Source: Alphaproteobacteria bacterium (GTDB lineage Bacteria > Pseudomonadota > Alphaproteobacteria > Rhodobacterales > Rhodobacteraceae). Taken from it: 6,143 nucleotides of DNA. A program made the position numbers and the translations under genes. Shown one piece after another: positions 1 to 6,143 of this stretch (positions are counted from its first letter, which is position 1; each line of letters begins with the position of its first letter). The stretch spans positions 1 through 6,143 of the forward strand of contig JAJRUE010000021.1 in the NCBI GenBank assembly GCA_024277955.1, in the 5' to 3' direction. The notes below the pieces were generated by a model that saw only the letters and a program-made list of their open reading frames with translations, was not told where the DNA came from and searched no databases.

Positions 1-2784
1 AAATACCACCGCCCGCGCGGGGTGATGACCGCCGGTTCCGAAGAACCCAATGCGCTGATGGAGGTCGGCACCGGCGCGCACCGCACCCCCAACACCCGTG
101 CTACCACGCAGGAGGTTTACGAGGGGTTAACAGCACAGAGCGAGAACCGCTGGCCGAGCCTCAGGAACGATCTTCTAGCGGTGAATGACGCCCTCGCCCC
201 CTTCCTCGGGGCGGGTTTCTACTACAAAACCTTTCTGTGGCCCCGTACCTTCTGGGCCAAACTCTACGAGCCGCTCATCCGCCGCGCTGCCGGTCTGGGC
301 CGCCTTTCCGGCGAGCCGGACACGACTATCTACGATAAGGCCCATGCCCATTGCGATGTGCTGGTCATCGGCTCCGGTCCCGCCGGACTGATGGCGGCGC
401 TGACAGCGGCGAAAGGCGGAGCCCGCGTCATTCTGGCCGAAGAGGACTTTATCTTCGGCGGTCGCCTTAACGCCGAATTCGGCGAAATCGCGGAACAATC
501 CGCCGCCGACTGGGCCACGCATACGGTGGCGGAGCTGGTCGACATGCCCAATGTCACCCTGATGCGCCGCACCACGATCACGGGGGCCTATGACGGCGGG
601 ACCTACGGCGCGCTGGAGCGCGTGGCCGAACACATCGCCGAACCCGGCACCGCCCCGCGCCAGATTTTCTGGCGCATCGTGGCGAAACACACGATCCTCG
701 CCAGCGGCGGGATCGAGCGTCCGATCGCCTTCCCCGACAACGACCGCCCCGGCATCATGCTGGCAGGGGCCGTGCGCAGCTACGTCAACCGTTCTGCCGT
801 CGCACCGGGCAGCCGCGTTGCGGTGTTTGCCAACAACGATGACGCGTGGCGCACGGTTGCGGATATGCAGGCGGCGGGCATCACCGTTACAGCCCTGATC
901 GATACCCGCGACGAGGTTGCGCCCGACGTGGATTGCCCCGTCTACACCGGCGCGGCGGTGGTCGGCACCGGTGGTCGCCTCGGCATTGAGCGCCTGAATC
1001 TGCGCACCGCCGACGGCAGCCACCAGCAGATCAACGCCGATTGTCTGGCTGTGTCGGGCGGCTGGAATCCGGCCTTGCAGATCACCGGCCATATGGGCGG
1101 AAAACCCGTCTGGAACGAGGATATCGCCGCCTTCGTTCCGGCCCCCGACACCATCCCGAACCTCGTTTCCGTCGGCGCGGCCAACGGTGCGTTCTCGACT
1201 CACGGGGCCTTGTCGCAGGGCATGGCCGCCGCCAAGGCCGCGCTCAAATCCCTCGGCCTGAAACAGGTGCGCCCGAAACTGCCGGAGGCCGAAGACGCCC
1301 CCGTCAACATTACGCCTTTCTGGCAGGTGGCTGACGCCAAAGGCCGCGCGTGGCTCGATTTCCAGAACGATGTGACGACTAAGGACATCCGGCAGGCGCA
1401 CAGCGAAAATTTCCGCTCGGTCGAGCATCTGAAACGCTACACCACGCTCGGCATGGCCACCGATCAGGGCAAGCTGTCGAGCGTCGGCGCGCTGGCCGTT
1501 ATGGCCGACCTCTCGGGGCAGAGCATCGCGGCCACCGGCACCACTATTGCCCGCCCGCCCTATACGCCAGTCACTTTCGGCGCGCTCGGGGCAGGGGGAA
1601 CCGGCAAGGGGTTCGCGCCCGAGCGCCGCATCCCGTCCCATGATTTCACCGATGAACACCACGGCAAAATGGTCGAGGTCGGCCTCTGGCGCCGCCCCGC
1701 ATGGTTCCCGCAGAAAGACGAAACCCACTGGCGCGTCGCCTGTGATCGCGAGGTGCGGATGGTGCGCGAACATGTCGGCGTCTGCGACGTCTCCACCCTC
1801 GGCAAAATCGACGTTCAGGGACCGGACGCCGCCGCCTTTCTGGACCATATCTACACCAACAATATTGCCAGTCTCGCCGTCGGAAAAACACGCTACGGCC
1901 TGATGCTGCGCGAGGACGGATTCGTGCTGGACGATGGCACCGTGGCGCGTCTCGGCGCGACGCAATACCTGCTTTCCACCACCACGGGCGCCGCCGCCGA
2001 TGTGCTGTCGCATCTGGAATTTTATGCGACCCTGCGTGCCGACCTCGACGTGCAGATCACCGATGTCACCGAACACTGGGCGCAAATCGCCATCACCGGC
2101 CCCGGGGCCCGCACCCTGTTGTCCGGTTTTCTGGATGAGGACATCACCGACCTGCCGTTCATGGGGGTGCGCCCTGTCACGGTTTCCGGCATCGCCGCCC
2201 GCCTGTTCCGCATTTCCTTTTCCGGCGAGCTGGGGTTCGAACTGGCCATTCCGGCCCGTTACGGCGATGCGTTGATGCGCGCGCTGGTGAAACGGGCGGA
2301 AGCCCTCGGCGGCGGGGCCTACGGGCTGGAGGCCCTCAACGTCCTGCGCGTCGAAAAAGGCTTCCTGACCCACGCCGAAATGGACGGGCGCATGGCCGCC
2401 GACGACCTCGGCCTCGGCGCGCTGCTTTCCGGCAAAAAGGACTTCGTCGGCCGGATTGCCAGCCAGCGCCCCGCCTTGCGGGACCCGAACCGCCCGCAAC
2501 TGGTCGGGTTGGTCCCTGTCGGCCCTGTCAAGCAGATCCTCGGCGGTGCGCTGATTTTCAACGAGGGCGATGCGCCTTTGCGCGAAAACATGCAGGGTCA
2601 CGTCAGCTCGACCGTGTTTTCTCCGACGCTTGGCCACATGATCGCGCTGGCCTTCGTCAAGGGCGGCCGTGCTCGCACCGGCCAGACCATCCGCGCCACC
2701 GACCTGCTGCGCGAAGTAGACACCCGCTGCGAGATCGTGTCGCTGCCGTTTTATGACCCGACCGGAGGCAAAGCCCGTGCCTGA
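1..2784 (+). CDS. soxA: Sarcosine oxidase alpha subunit, 5' end missing
   Basis: Large subunit of heterotetrameric sarcosine oxidase, a cytoplasmic enzyme that demethylates sarcosine to glycine; this subunit binds NAD and tetrahydrofolate. The frame is open at base 1 and the first residues (KYHRPRG, then TAGSEEPNA) are family-typical internal sequence, so the true start lies left of the window, probably some 50-80 codons away; the GTG at 22 and ATG at 25 are internal. The visible 927 residues are, in fragment numbering: the end of the N-terminal ferredoxin-like fold; a dinucleotide-binding domain with GSGPAG at 124-129, followed by a second Rossmann-like part to about 430; the alpha-specific linker domain, about 435-525 (DFQNDVT from 453, then KRYTTLGM); and a GcvT-like folate-binding domain from about 555 (VEVGLWRRPAW, later SGELGFE near 741-747) with its C-terminal barrel. 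No internal frameshift is seen. The stop lies 8 bases inside soxG. Dimethylglycine dehydrogenase-like proteins share the GcvT part but not this domain order. Confidence 0.95.
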   Translation, partial: KYHRPRGVMTAGSEEPNALMEVGTGAHRTPNTRATTQEVYEGLTAQSENRWPSLRNDLLAVNDALAPFLGAGFYYKTFLWPRTFWAKLYEPLIRRAAGLGRLSGEPDTTIYDKAHAHCDVLVIGSGPAGLMAALTAAKGGARVILAEEDFIFGGRLNAEFGEIAEQSAADWATHTVAELVDMPNVTLMRRTTITGAYDGGTYGALERVAEHIAEPGTAPRQIFWRIVAKHTILASGGIERPIAFPDNDRPGIMLAGAVRSYVNRSAVAPGSRVAVFANNDDAWRTVADMQAAGITVTALIDTRDEVAPDVDCPVYTGAAVVGTGGRLGIERLNLRTADGSHQQINADCLAVSGGWNPALQITGHMGGKPVWNEDIAAFVPAPDTIPNLVSVGAANGAFSTHGALSQGMAAAKAALKSLGLKQVRPKLPEAEDAPVNITPFWQVADAKGRAWLDFQNDVTTKDIRQAHSENFRSVEHLKRYTTLGMATDQGKLSSVGALAVMADLSGQSIAATGTTIARPPYTPVTFGALGAGGTGKGFAPERRIPSHDFTDEHHGKMVEVGLWRRPAWFPQKDETHWRVACDREVRMVREHVGVCDVSTLGKIDVQGPDAAAFLDHIYTNNIASLAVGKTRYGLMLREDGFVLDDGTVARLGATQYLLSTTTGAAADVLSHLEFYATLRADLDVQITDVTEHWAQIAITGPGARTLLSGFLDEDITDLPFMGVRPVTVSGIAARLFRISFSGELGFELAIPARYGDALMRALVKRAEALGGGAYGLEALNVLRVEKGFLTHAEMDGRMAADDLGLGALLSGKKDFVGRIASQRPALRDPNRPQLVGLVPVGPVKQILGGALIFNEGDAPLRENMQGHVSSTVFSPTLGHMIALAFVKGGRARTGQTIRATDLLREVDTRCEIVSLPFYDPTGGKARA
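2764..2768 (+). promoter_or_regulatory. Ribosome binding site of soxG
   Basis: GGAGG lies 8 bases before the GTG at 2777, inside the last codons of soxA. It decides the soxG start: the in-frame ATG at 2753 has only pyrimidine-rich, non-Shine-Dalgarno sequence before it. Confidence 0.75.
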
Positions 2785-3337
2785 TCCCGACCTCTTCGCC
2801 CGCGATCCCGTTTACGGCCTGCCGAAAACCGCCGGCCGTTGCGAACTGCGCCTTGTTCAACCGGCGGCCATTGCCACGCTCGCGCCGTTCAGGGGGCAGG
2901 GGATGGCCGTGGCCGATGTGCTGAAAAGCCTGTGGAAAACCGGTTTGCCGAAAACCGGCAAGACCCGCACAAGCAAAGCCGCCACCCTGTTCTGGAGCGC
3001 CCCCGGCCAATGGCTCGTTACGGGGGATTTCGATCCGGCGACGCTGGCGCAGACCCTTGACGGTATCGCCGCCGTCACCGATCAAAGCGACGCATGGGCT
3101 GTGCTGCATCTGAACGGGGCAGACGCCACGAACATTTTGCATCGTCTGACCTCTCTGGATATCAATGCTCTTGCCACAGGCGACATCGCCCGCACCGAGG
3201 TGGCTCGTCTGGCCGGTATTTTGCGGCCGCTTGAAACCGGATTCGAAATCTGGCTGCCCCGCTCCGCCGCCCGTTGGGGCGTCGAAAAAATCACCGACGC
3301 CATGCAGCGCGTCGCGGCACAACGCGCGCTCGGGTGA
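2777..3337 (+). CDS. soxG: Sarcosine oxidase gamma subunit
   Basis: Small subunit of heterotetrameric sarcosine oxidase, 186 residues from the GTG start. I chose GTG 2777 because a good GGAGG precedes it at correct spacing and it gives a usual-length N-terminus beginning PDPDLFARDP; an ATG at 2753 would add 8 residues. The protein looks soluble, with no signal peptide, membrane segment or cysteine motif. It resembles the folate-binding GcvT fold in reduced form: a WLVTGD strand, then a segment starting TDQSDAWAVLHLNG, then NILHRLTSLD, and a C-terminal part ending in GFEIWLPRSAARWGVEKI, typical of SoxG. Its role is structural, at the interface with alpha and beta. Overlap with soxA by 8 bases implies translational coupling and balanced subunit production. 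Its stop codon directly abuts the stop of the opposing soxD. The call rests on this sequence pattern plus its place after soxA; gamma subunits are poorly conserved. Confidence 0.88.
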   Translation: MPDPDLFARDPVYGLPKTAGRCELRLVQPAAIATLAPFRGQGMAVADVLKSLWKTGLPKTGKTRTSKAATLFWSAPGQWLVTGDFDPATLAQTLDGIAAVTDQSDAWAVLHLNGADATNILHRLTSLDINALATGDIARTEVARLAGILRPLETGFEIWLPRSAARWGVEKITDAMQRVAAQRALG

Positions 3338-3958
3338 TTACTCCTCCGGCGTCAGTGCGGGATCGGCACGCGCGGTGATTTCGGCGCTGTCCTTGCAGTT
3401 TTCCATACACCGTTCGGTAAACAGCGGAAGCTCCGTTTCTGCCCGGTCGTCGAAATAGAAGTTTTCGCCGTTCGGCATGACGATCTGGTCAAAATTCCCG
3501 CGCGAGAGGACAAATTCCTCGTCATCCACAATATCGTTGAGATAGAGGATATAGGCCAGAATGGCATAGACCTGATCGTCCTCCAGCGATTGCGCGTCGC
3601 CGTAGGGCATGGCGCGATGGATGTAGTCCCACGCCGTGGACAGATACGGCCAGTAGGAGCCGACGGTTTTTACCGGACGGTCATCGGCCAGCGTATCGAA
3701 ACCACCGGCCAGCGCCGGATAGCGTCCGACCCCCTCGCCGAAATCGCCGTGGCAGACGGCGCAGGTTTCGGTGAAAATCTCCTCGCCGTCCAGCACGCTG
3801 CCGCTGCCGTCCGGCAGGCCCAGCCCGTCGGGGCGCACGTCGATATTCCACGCCGCGATCTCCGCCGGCGTAGCCTCGCGCCCGAGGCCGAGACCCTGCG
3901 CAAAGGCCCCGCCCGCGATCAGCGACAGAACCAGCACGGCTTCAGGAAACCTCGACAT
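3338..3958 (-). CDS. soxD: Sulfane dehydrogenase cytochrome c subunit SoxD, single-haem form
   Basis: Cytochrome subunit of the periplasmic SoxCD complex, which takes the electrons that SoxC removes from SoxYZ-bound sulfane sulfur. The 206-residue product has a Sec signal peptide (residues 1-20, likely cleaved at AFA-Q), one haem-attachment motif CAVCH at 66-70, and M117 in the sequence RAMP as the likely sixth iron ligand. YAILAYILYLND (131-142) is the usual closing helix of a class I cytochrome c. A pair of cysteines, C184 and C188 (CMENCK), sits near the C-terminus without a haem-type histidine. The start is supported by a strong Shine-Dalgarno 6 bases upstream, inside soxC; the genes overlap by 17 bases, implying coupled translation. 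Characterised Paracoccus SoxD is a much longer dihaem protein; here the second haem domain is absent and the protein stops after LTPEE, directly against the soxG stop. The call relies on similarity of motifs and on soxC next door; 'sulfite dehydrogenase cytochrome subunit' is the main alternative name. Confidence 0.87.
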   Translation of the reverse strand: MSRFPEAVLVLSLIAGGAFAQGLGLGREATPAEIAAWNIDVRPDGLGLPDGSGSVLDGEEIFTETCAVCHGDFGEGVGRYPALAGGFDTLADDRPVKTVGSYWPYLSTAWDYIHRAMPYGDAQSLEDDQVYAILAYILYLNDIVDDEEFVLSRGNFDQIVMPNGENFYFDDRAETELPLFTERCMENCKDSAEITARADPALTPEE

Positions 3959-5204
3959 TCAGCACCTCCCCGTTCGCATCCACGGCCCATGTCTGGATAC
4001 CGTTGTTGTGATAGGTCGATGTCGTGCCGCGAATGGCCCGCAGCGCATCCTTGGTCGGCTGGACATAGCCGGTGGAATCCTGCACCCGCGATTGCAGCAG
4101 CAACGGCGTTCCGTCCCAGTCGAACTCGAAATAGAACCGCTGCAGCGAATAGTCGAGCCGCGGCCCGTCAATGCGCGCCGCATGCCAGTTGATCCCCCCG
4201 TCGAGCGAGACATCCACCTTGTCCACCTTGCCGCGACCGGACCACGCCAACCCGCTGATTACGGTATGGCCCTTGCCGTGCCGGATCGGCACCTGTGGCG
4301 AGGGGCTGGTAATCACCGATTTCGCGTCCATTTCCCATGTGAATCGCCGCGCGGAGCCGTCCGGCATCAGGTCAGTGTATTTCGAGGTCTCCTCGCGCTG
4401 GTGCCACGGCTTGTCCCCGACCTCGAGGCGCCGCAGCCACTTGATCCACATGTTGCCTTCCCAGCCCGGCACAACAAGGCGCACCGGATAGCCGTTTTCG
4501 GCCCGAAGCGCCTCGCCGTTCATTTTGAAGGCGACCATGCAGTCGTCCATGATCTTTTCCATCGGGATCGAGCGGGTCATCGCCGCCGCATCCGCCCCCT
4601 CGGCCAGCAGCCACTTGCCTTCGGGCTTCACACCGGCCTCGGCCAGAAGGTCCTTCAGCAGCACGCCGGTATACATGACATTGTGGACCATACCGTGCGT
4701 GTATTGCACCCCGTTGAGCTGCGCGCTGCGCACCTCCATACCGGTATTCGCGGTGCACTCCATGAAATAGATGCGGTTGCGGCGCGGAAAGCGCATCAGG
4801 TCCTGCAGGGTAAACACCAGCGGGCGCTCCACCAGCCCGTGCAGCATCAGCCGGTATTGTGCCGGATCGACTCGCGCCACGCCGCTGTGGTGGCGCTCGA
4901 AACAGACCCCGTTCGGGGTGATCGTCCCGTCAAGCGCATGGATCGGCGTAAAATTGATCGAGGTGGTGGTATCCGCTGTCAGCCACGGCACATTGCGCCG
5001 CTGGACATGCGCCTCGAACGGGGAGGGCAGGCCGTAGCCCGTCGCATCCACCCCGTCGCCGAGTTCCTGTGCCCATGGCTGGACTTCCAGAATCGCCGGA
5101 TCTCCCGCTGCGGCGCGCGCCAGCGACGCCGCCGCAACCGTGCCACCGGCTGCCAGTCCGGCCGCCAGAAATCTGCGTCGCGAGTGTCCTTTGCTGTCGT
5201 CCAT
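3942..5204 (-). CDS. soxC: Sulfane dehydrogenase molybdenum subunit SoxC
   Basis: Molybdopterin subunit of SoxCD, a member of the sulfite oxidase family acting in the periplasm on the sulfane sulfur carried by SoxYZ. The product is 420 residues, normal for SoxC. A Tat signal is plain: SRRRFLA at 8-14 followed by an alanine/glycine-rich stretch to about 33, so the folded, cofactor-loaded protein is exported. The molybdopterin domain covers about 85-290, with C150 in FMECTANTG as the predicted molybdenum ligand, and the SoxC-like stretches THGMVHNVMYTG and RLVVPGWEGNMWIKWLRR. HQREETSKYTDL (268-279) leads into the immunoglobulin-like dimerisation domain, about 295-410 (SGLAWSGRGKVDKVDVSLDGG). 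I chose ATG 5204 because GGAG lies 6 bases upstream; an in-frame GTG at 5231 lies inside a stem-loop, lacks a ribosome site and would push the Tat motif inward. soxB lies 57 bases upstream; soxD overlaps the end. SorA-type sulfite dehydrogenase is the alternative, but SoxB next door and these motifs favour SoxC. Confidence 0.95.
   Translation of the reverse strand: MDDSKGHSRRRFLAAGLAAGGTVAAASLARAAAGDPAILEVQPWAQELGDGVDATGYGLPSPFEAHVQRRNVPWLTADTTTSINFTPIHALDGTITPNGVCFERHHSGVARVDPAQYRLMLHGLVERPLVFTLQDLMRFPRRNRIYFMECTANTGMEVRSAQLNGVQYTHGMVHNVMYTGVLLKDLLAEAGVKPEGKWLLAEGADAAAMTRSIPMEKIMDDCMVAFKMNGEALRAENGYPVRLVVPGWEGNMWIKWLRRLEVGDKPWHQREETSKYTDLMPDGSARRFTWEMDAKSVITSPSPQVPIRHGKGHTVISGLAWSGRGKVDKVDVSLDGGINWHAARIDGPRLDYSLQRFYFEFDWDGTPLLLQSRVQDSTGYVQPTKDALRAIRGTTSTYHNNGIQTWAVDANGEVLNVEVS
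3965..3971 (-). promoter_or_regulatory. Ribosome binding site of soxD
   Basis: On the minus strand this reads GGGGAGG, 6 bases before the soxD ATG and wholly inside the last codons of soxC. It is the strongest Shine-Dalgarno in the window and fits a cytochrome made in step with SoxC. Confidence 0.8.
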
Positions 5205-5210
5205 ACGCGT

Positions 5211-5214
5211 CTCC
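5211..5214 (-). promoter_or_regulatory. Ribosome binding site of soxC
   Basis: GGAG on the minus strand, 6 bases before the ATG at 5204, within CCCGGAGACGCGT. It starts 9 bases after the foot of the upstream stem-loop, so it is probably left unpaired. It supports ATG 5204 over GTG 5231. Confidence 0.7.
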
Positions 5215-5223
5215 GGGTAGAAT

Positions 5224-5252
5224 GCCCGCACACCGGAAAACGGCGCGCGGGC
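5224..5252 (-). promoter_or_regulatory. Intergenic stem-loop between soxB and soxC
   Basis: The 57-base gap between soxB and soxC contains an inverted repeat with arms 5241-5252 and 5224-5235 and a 5-base loop (5236-5240). In the minus-strand transcript the arms GCCCGCGCGCCG and CGGUGUGCGGGC pair over all 12 positions, 10 Watson-Crick and 2 G-U. In a plus-strand transcript the same two positions would be A-C mismatches, so the structure is suited to the sox mRNA. The loop reads UUUUC. No run of U follows the stem (next is AUUCUACCC), so it is not a classical intrinsic terminator. Plausible roles are partial attenuation, an mRNA processing or stability site setting soxB against soxCD, or a pause site; which is unknown. 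Confidence 0.65.
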
Positions 5253-5261
5253 TGGCGGGTA

Positions 5262-6143
5262 TCAGGTGCCGGTGACCTGCACCGACTTGTTCGGGTCGAT
5301 CGAAATCGTGCCCTGCCGTTTGATGTAGCTTTCCACCACATCCCAGATCGCCGGCCCCTCGGTGCCTTCGTTGACCGAGGCCCAGCCGGCCACCACATAG
5401 GTTTTCGCCGGATCGATGGCCTCGCCGGTTTTCAGCAGGGTCATATTGGTGATCCGGTCGCCCTGTTTTTTCGATACATCGATAGAATAGCCCATGCCGC
5501 CCATCCGCACCATGTCACCGCCCTGCTGGTAGTAGGGGTCGGGATTGAACAGGTTGTCGGCCACATCTTCCATGATGGTCTTGATCAGCTCGCCGGTCAT
5601 CTCGCTGCGATAGGCGTTCGGATAGGACATGGCGGTGGCGTTGAACAGATGCTCGCGGGTGATCGCATCGCCCGGCACCAGACTCGGCCCCCAGCGGAAG
5701 CCGGGGCTGAGGGCGATATCCGCCTCGCGCTCGTCGATCAGCGCGTTACAGATCAGGTCATCCCATGTGCCGTTGAAATTGCCGCGACGATAGAGGGTGC
5801 TGCCGGTATAGCCCAGAACCTCGGACAGTTCGGCCTCGTAAGGCTTGCGCTGTTCGTCGATCAGGGCGGCTACCTCGCGGTCCGGCGCGATAACGTCCGA
5901 GAAGATCGGGATCAGTTTGTGGGCGAAACCCTTCAATTCACCGTCGCGCACATCCAGATCGAGGCGGGTCACAAACTTGCCGTTGGAGCCGGAGGCGATC
6001 AACATCGTATTGCCCACCATCACCGGTTCGGGCAATGCGTCGTGGGTGTGGGCGGTCAGGATCACGTCGATGCCGTCAACGCGGCTGGCCATTTTGCGGT
6101 CCACATCGAAACCGTTGTGCGACAGCAGAACCACCAGTTCCGC
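5262..6143 (-). CDS. soxB: Thiosulfohydrolase SoxB, C-terminal half only
   Basis: SoxB is a dimanganese periplasmic hydrolase related to 5'-nucleotidases; it releases sulfate from the cysteine-bound thiosulfonate on SoxYZ. Only the last 293 residues are in the window: the frame stays open through the right edge, and family length near 560-570 means about half is missing, including any signal peptide and the first metal ligands. The end of the metallophosphatase domain is visible, with metal-binding motifs SHNG (H9 in the fragment) and TAHTHD (H32, H34), followed by GSNGKFVTRLDLDV. From about residue 110 comes the C-terminal 5'-nucleotidase domain, with GNFNGTWDDLICNAL (121-135) and SoxB-like QQGGDMVRMGGMGYSID (206-222) near the substrate pocket. 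The GTG at 6134 is internal, not a start. The gene ends 57 bases before soxC; soxB-soxC-soxD is the order in Paracoccus. A generic 5'-nucleotidase is unlikely given the neighbours and the QQGGDMVR segment. Confidence 0.94.
   Translation of the reverse strand, partial: AELVVLLSHNGFDVDRKMASRVDGIDVILTAHTHDALPEPVMVGNTMLIASGSNGKFVTRLDLDVRDGELKGFAHKLIPIFSDVIAPDREVAALIDEQRKPYEAELSEVLGYTGSTLYRRGNFNGTWDDLICNALIDEREADIALSPGFRWGPSLVPGDAITREHLFNATAMSYPNAYRSEMTGELIKTIMEDVADNLFNPDPYYQQGGDMVRMGGMGYSIDVSKKQGDRITNMTLLKTGEAIDPAKTYVVAGWASVNEGTEGPAIWDVVESYIKRQGTISIDPNKSVQVTGT

Noticed and set aside
175..2637. An open frame of about 820 codons on the minus strand, opposite soxA
   Set aside because: Its translation is rich in G, A, R, Q and H with no recognisable domain, and it lies fully opposite a clear sarcosine oxidase gene. 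Long antisense open frames are expected where codons favour G or C at the third position.
2753..2776. ATG start for soxG at 2753
   Set aside because: No ribosome site precedes it, whereas GTG 2777 has GGAGG 8 bases upstream.
2657..3322. Minus-strand open frame of about 220 codons just beyond the soxD stop, considered as the lost haem-2 domain
   Set aside because: It has no CxxCH and reads as the antisense of soxA/soxG; it is not a broken cytochrome domain.
3590..4192. Plus-strand open frame of about 200 codons opposite soxD and the end of soxC
   Set aside because: Composition is arginine, alanine and proline rich without domains, and both opposite-strand genes are clearly real.
5205..5231. 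GTG start for soxC at 5231
   Set aside because: It has no Shine-Dalgarno, lies inside the stem-loop, and moves the Tat motif away from the N-terminus; ATG 5204 has GGAG at proper spacing.
5224..5252. Rho-independent terminator after soxB
   Set aside because: The stem is strong but is followed by AUUCUACCC, not a U-run, and soxC begins only 20 bases later in the same direction; kept as a stem-loop of unknown role.
1..6143. A previously undescribed system in this window
   Set aside because: All five genes fit known families and known operon orders; the unusual points are in gene arrangement and the short SoxD, not in unknown genes.

Overview
The window is a compact, GC-rich, gene-dense piece of a bacterial chromosome. 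Five genes fill it almost completely, in two operons that point at each other. Heterotetrameric sarcosine oxidase next to a Paracoccus-type sulfur-oxidation order (soxB-soxC-soxD) suggests an alphaproteobacterium, most likely of the Rhodobacterales. This assignment rests on gene content, gene order and GC-rich codon use only, with no database search.

Left half (plus strand, 1-3337): the end of a sarcosine oxidase operon. The alpha-subunit gene soxA runs in from beyond the left edge. It is followed by the gamma-subunit gene soxG, whose GTG start overlaps the end of soxA by 8 bases. Together with beta and delta subunits, expected just to the left, these make the enzyme that oxidatively demethylates sarcosine to glycine. 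The methyl carbon passes to tetrahydrofolate, a late step in choline/glycine betaine breakdown.

Right half (minus strand, 6143-3338): the Sox sulfur-oxidation genes soxB (C-terminal half only, running off the right edge), soxC and soxD. SoxB hydrolyses the sulfate group from SoxYZ-bound sulfur intermediates. The SoxCD sulfane dehydrogenase oxidises the remaining sulfane sulfur. SoxC carries a Tat signal, SoxD a Sec signal and one c-type haem site, so SoxCD is expected to be periplasmic. soxC and soxD overlap by 17 bases. soxB and soxC are separated by 57 bases that hold a strong 12-bp stem-loop.

The two operons meet with their stop codons directly adjacent (TGA 3335-3337, then TTA, the complement of TAA, at 3338-3340), so there is no intergenic space. 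They share the name 'sox' but are biochemically unrelated (sarcosine oxidase versus sulfur oxidation), which is an annotation hazard. The points most worth a second look are the short single-haem SoxD that ends exactly at this junction, the zero-gap convergence itself, and the soxB-soxC stem-loop. There is no mobile element, RNA gene, CRISPR array or gene-free stretch over 60 bases, and I found no evidence of a wholly new system.
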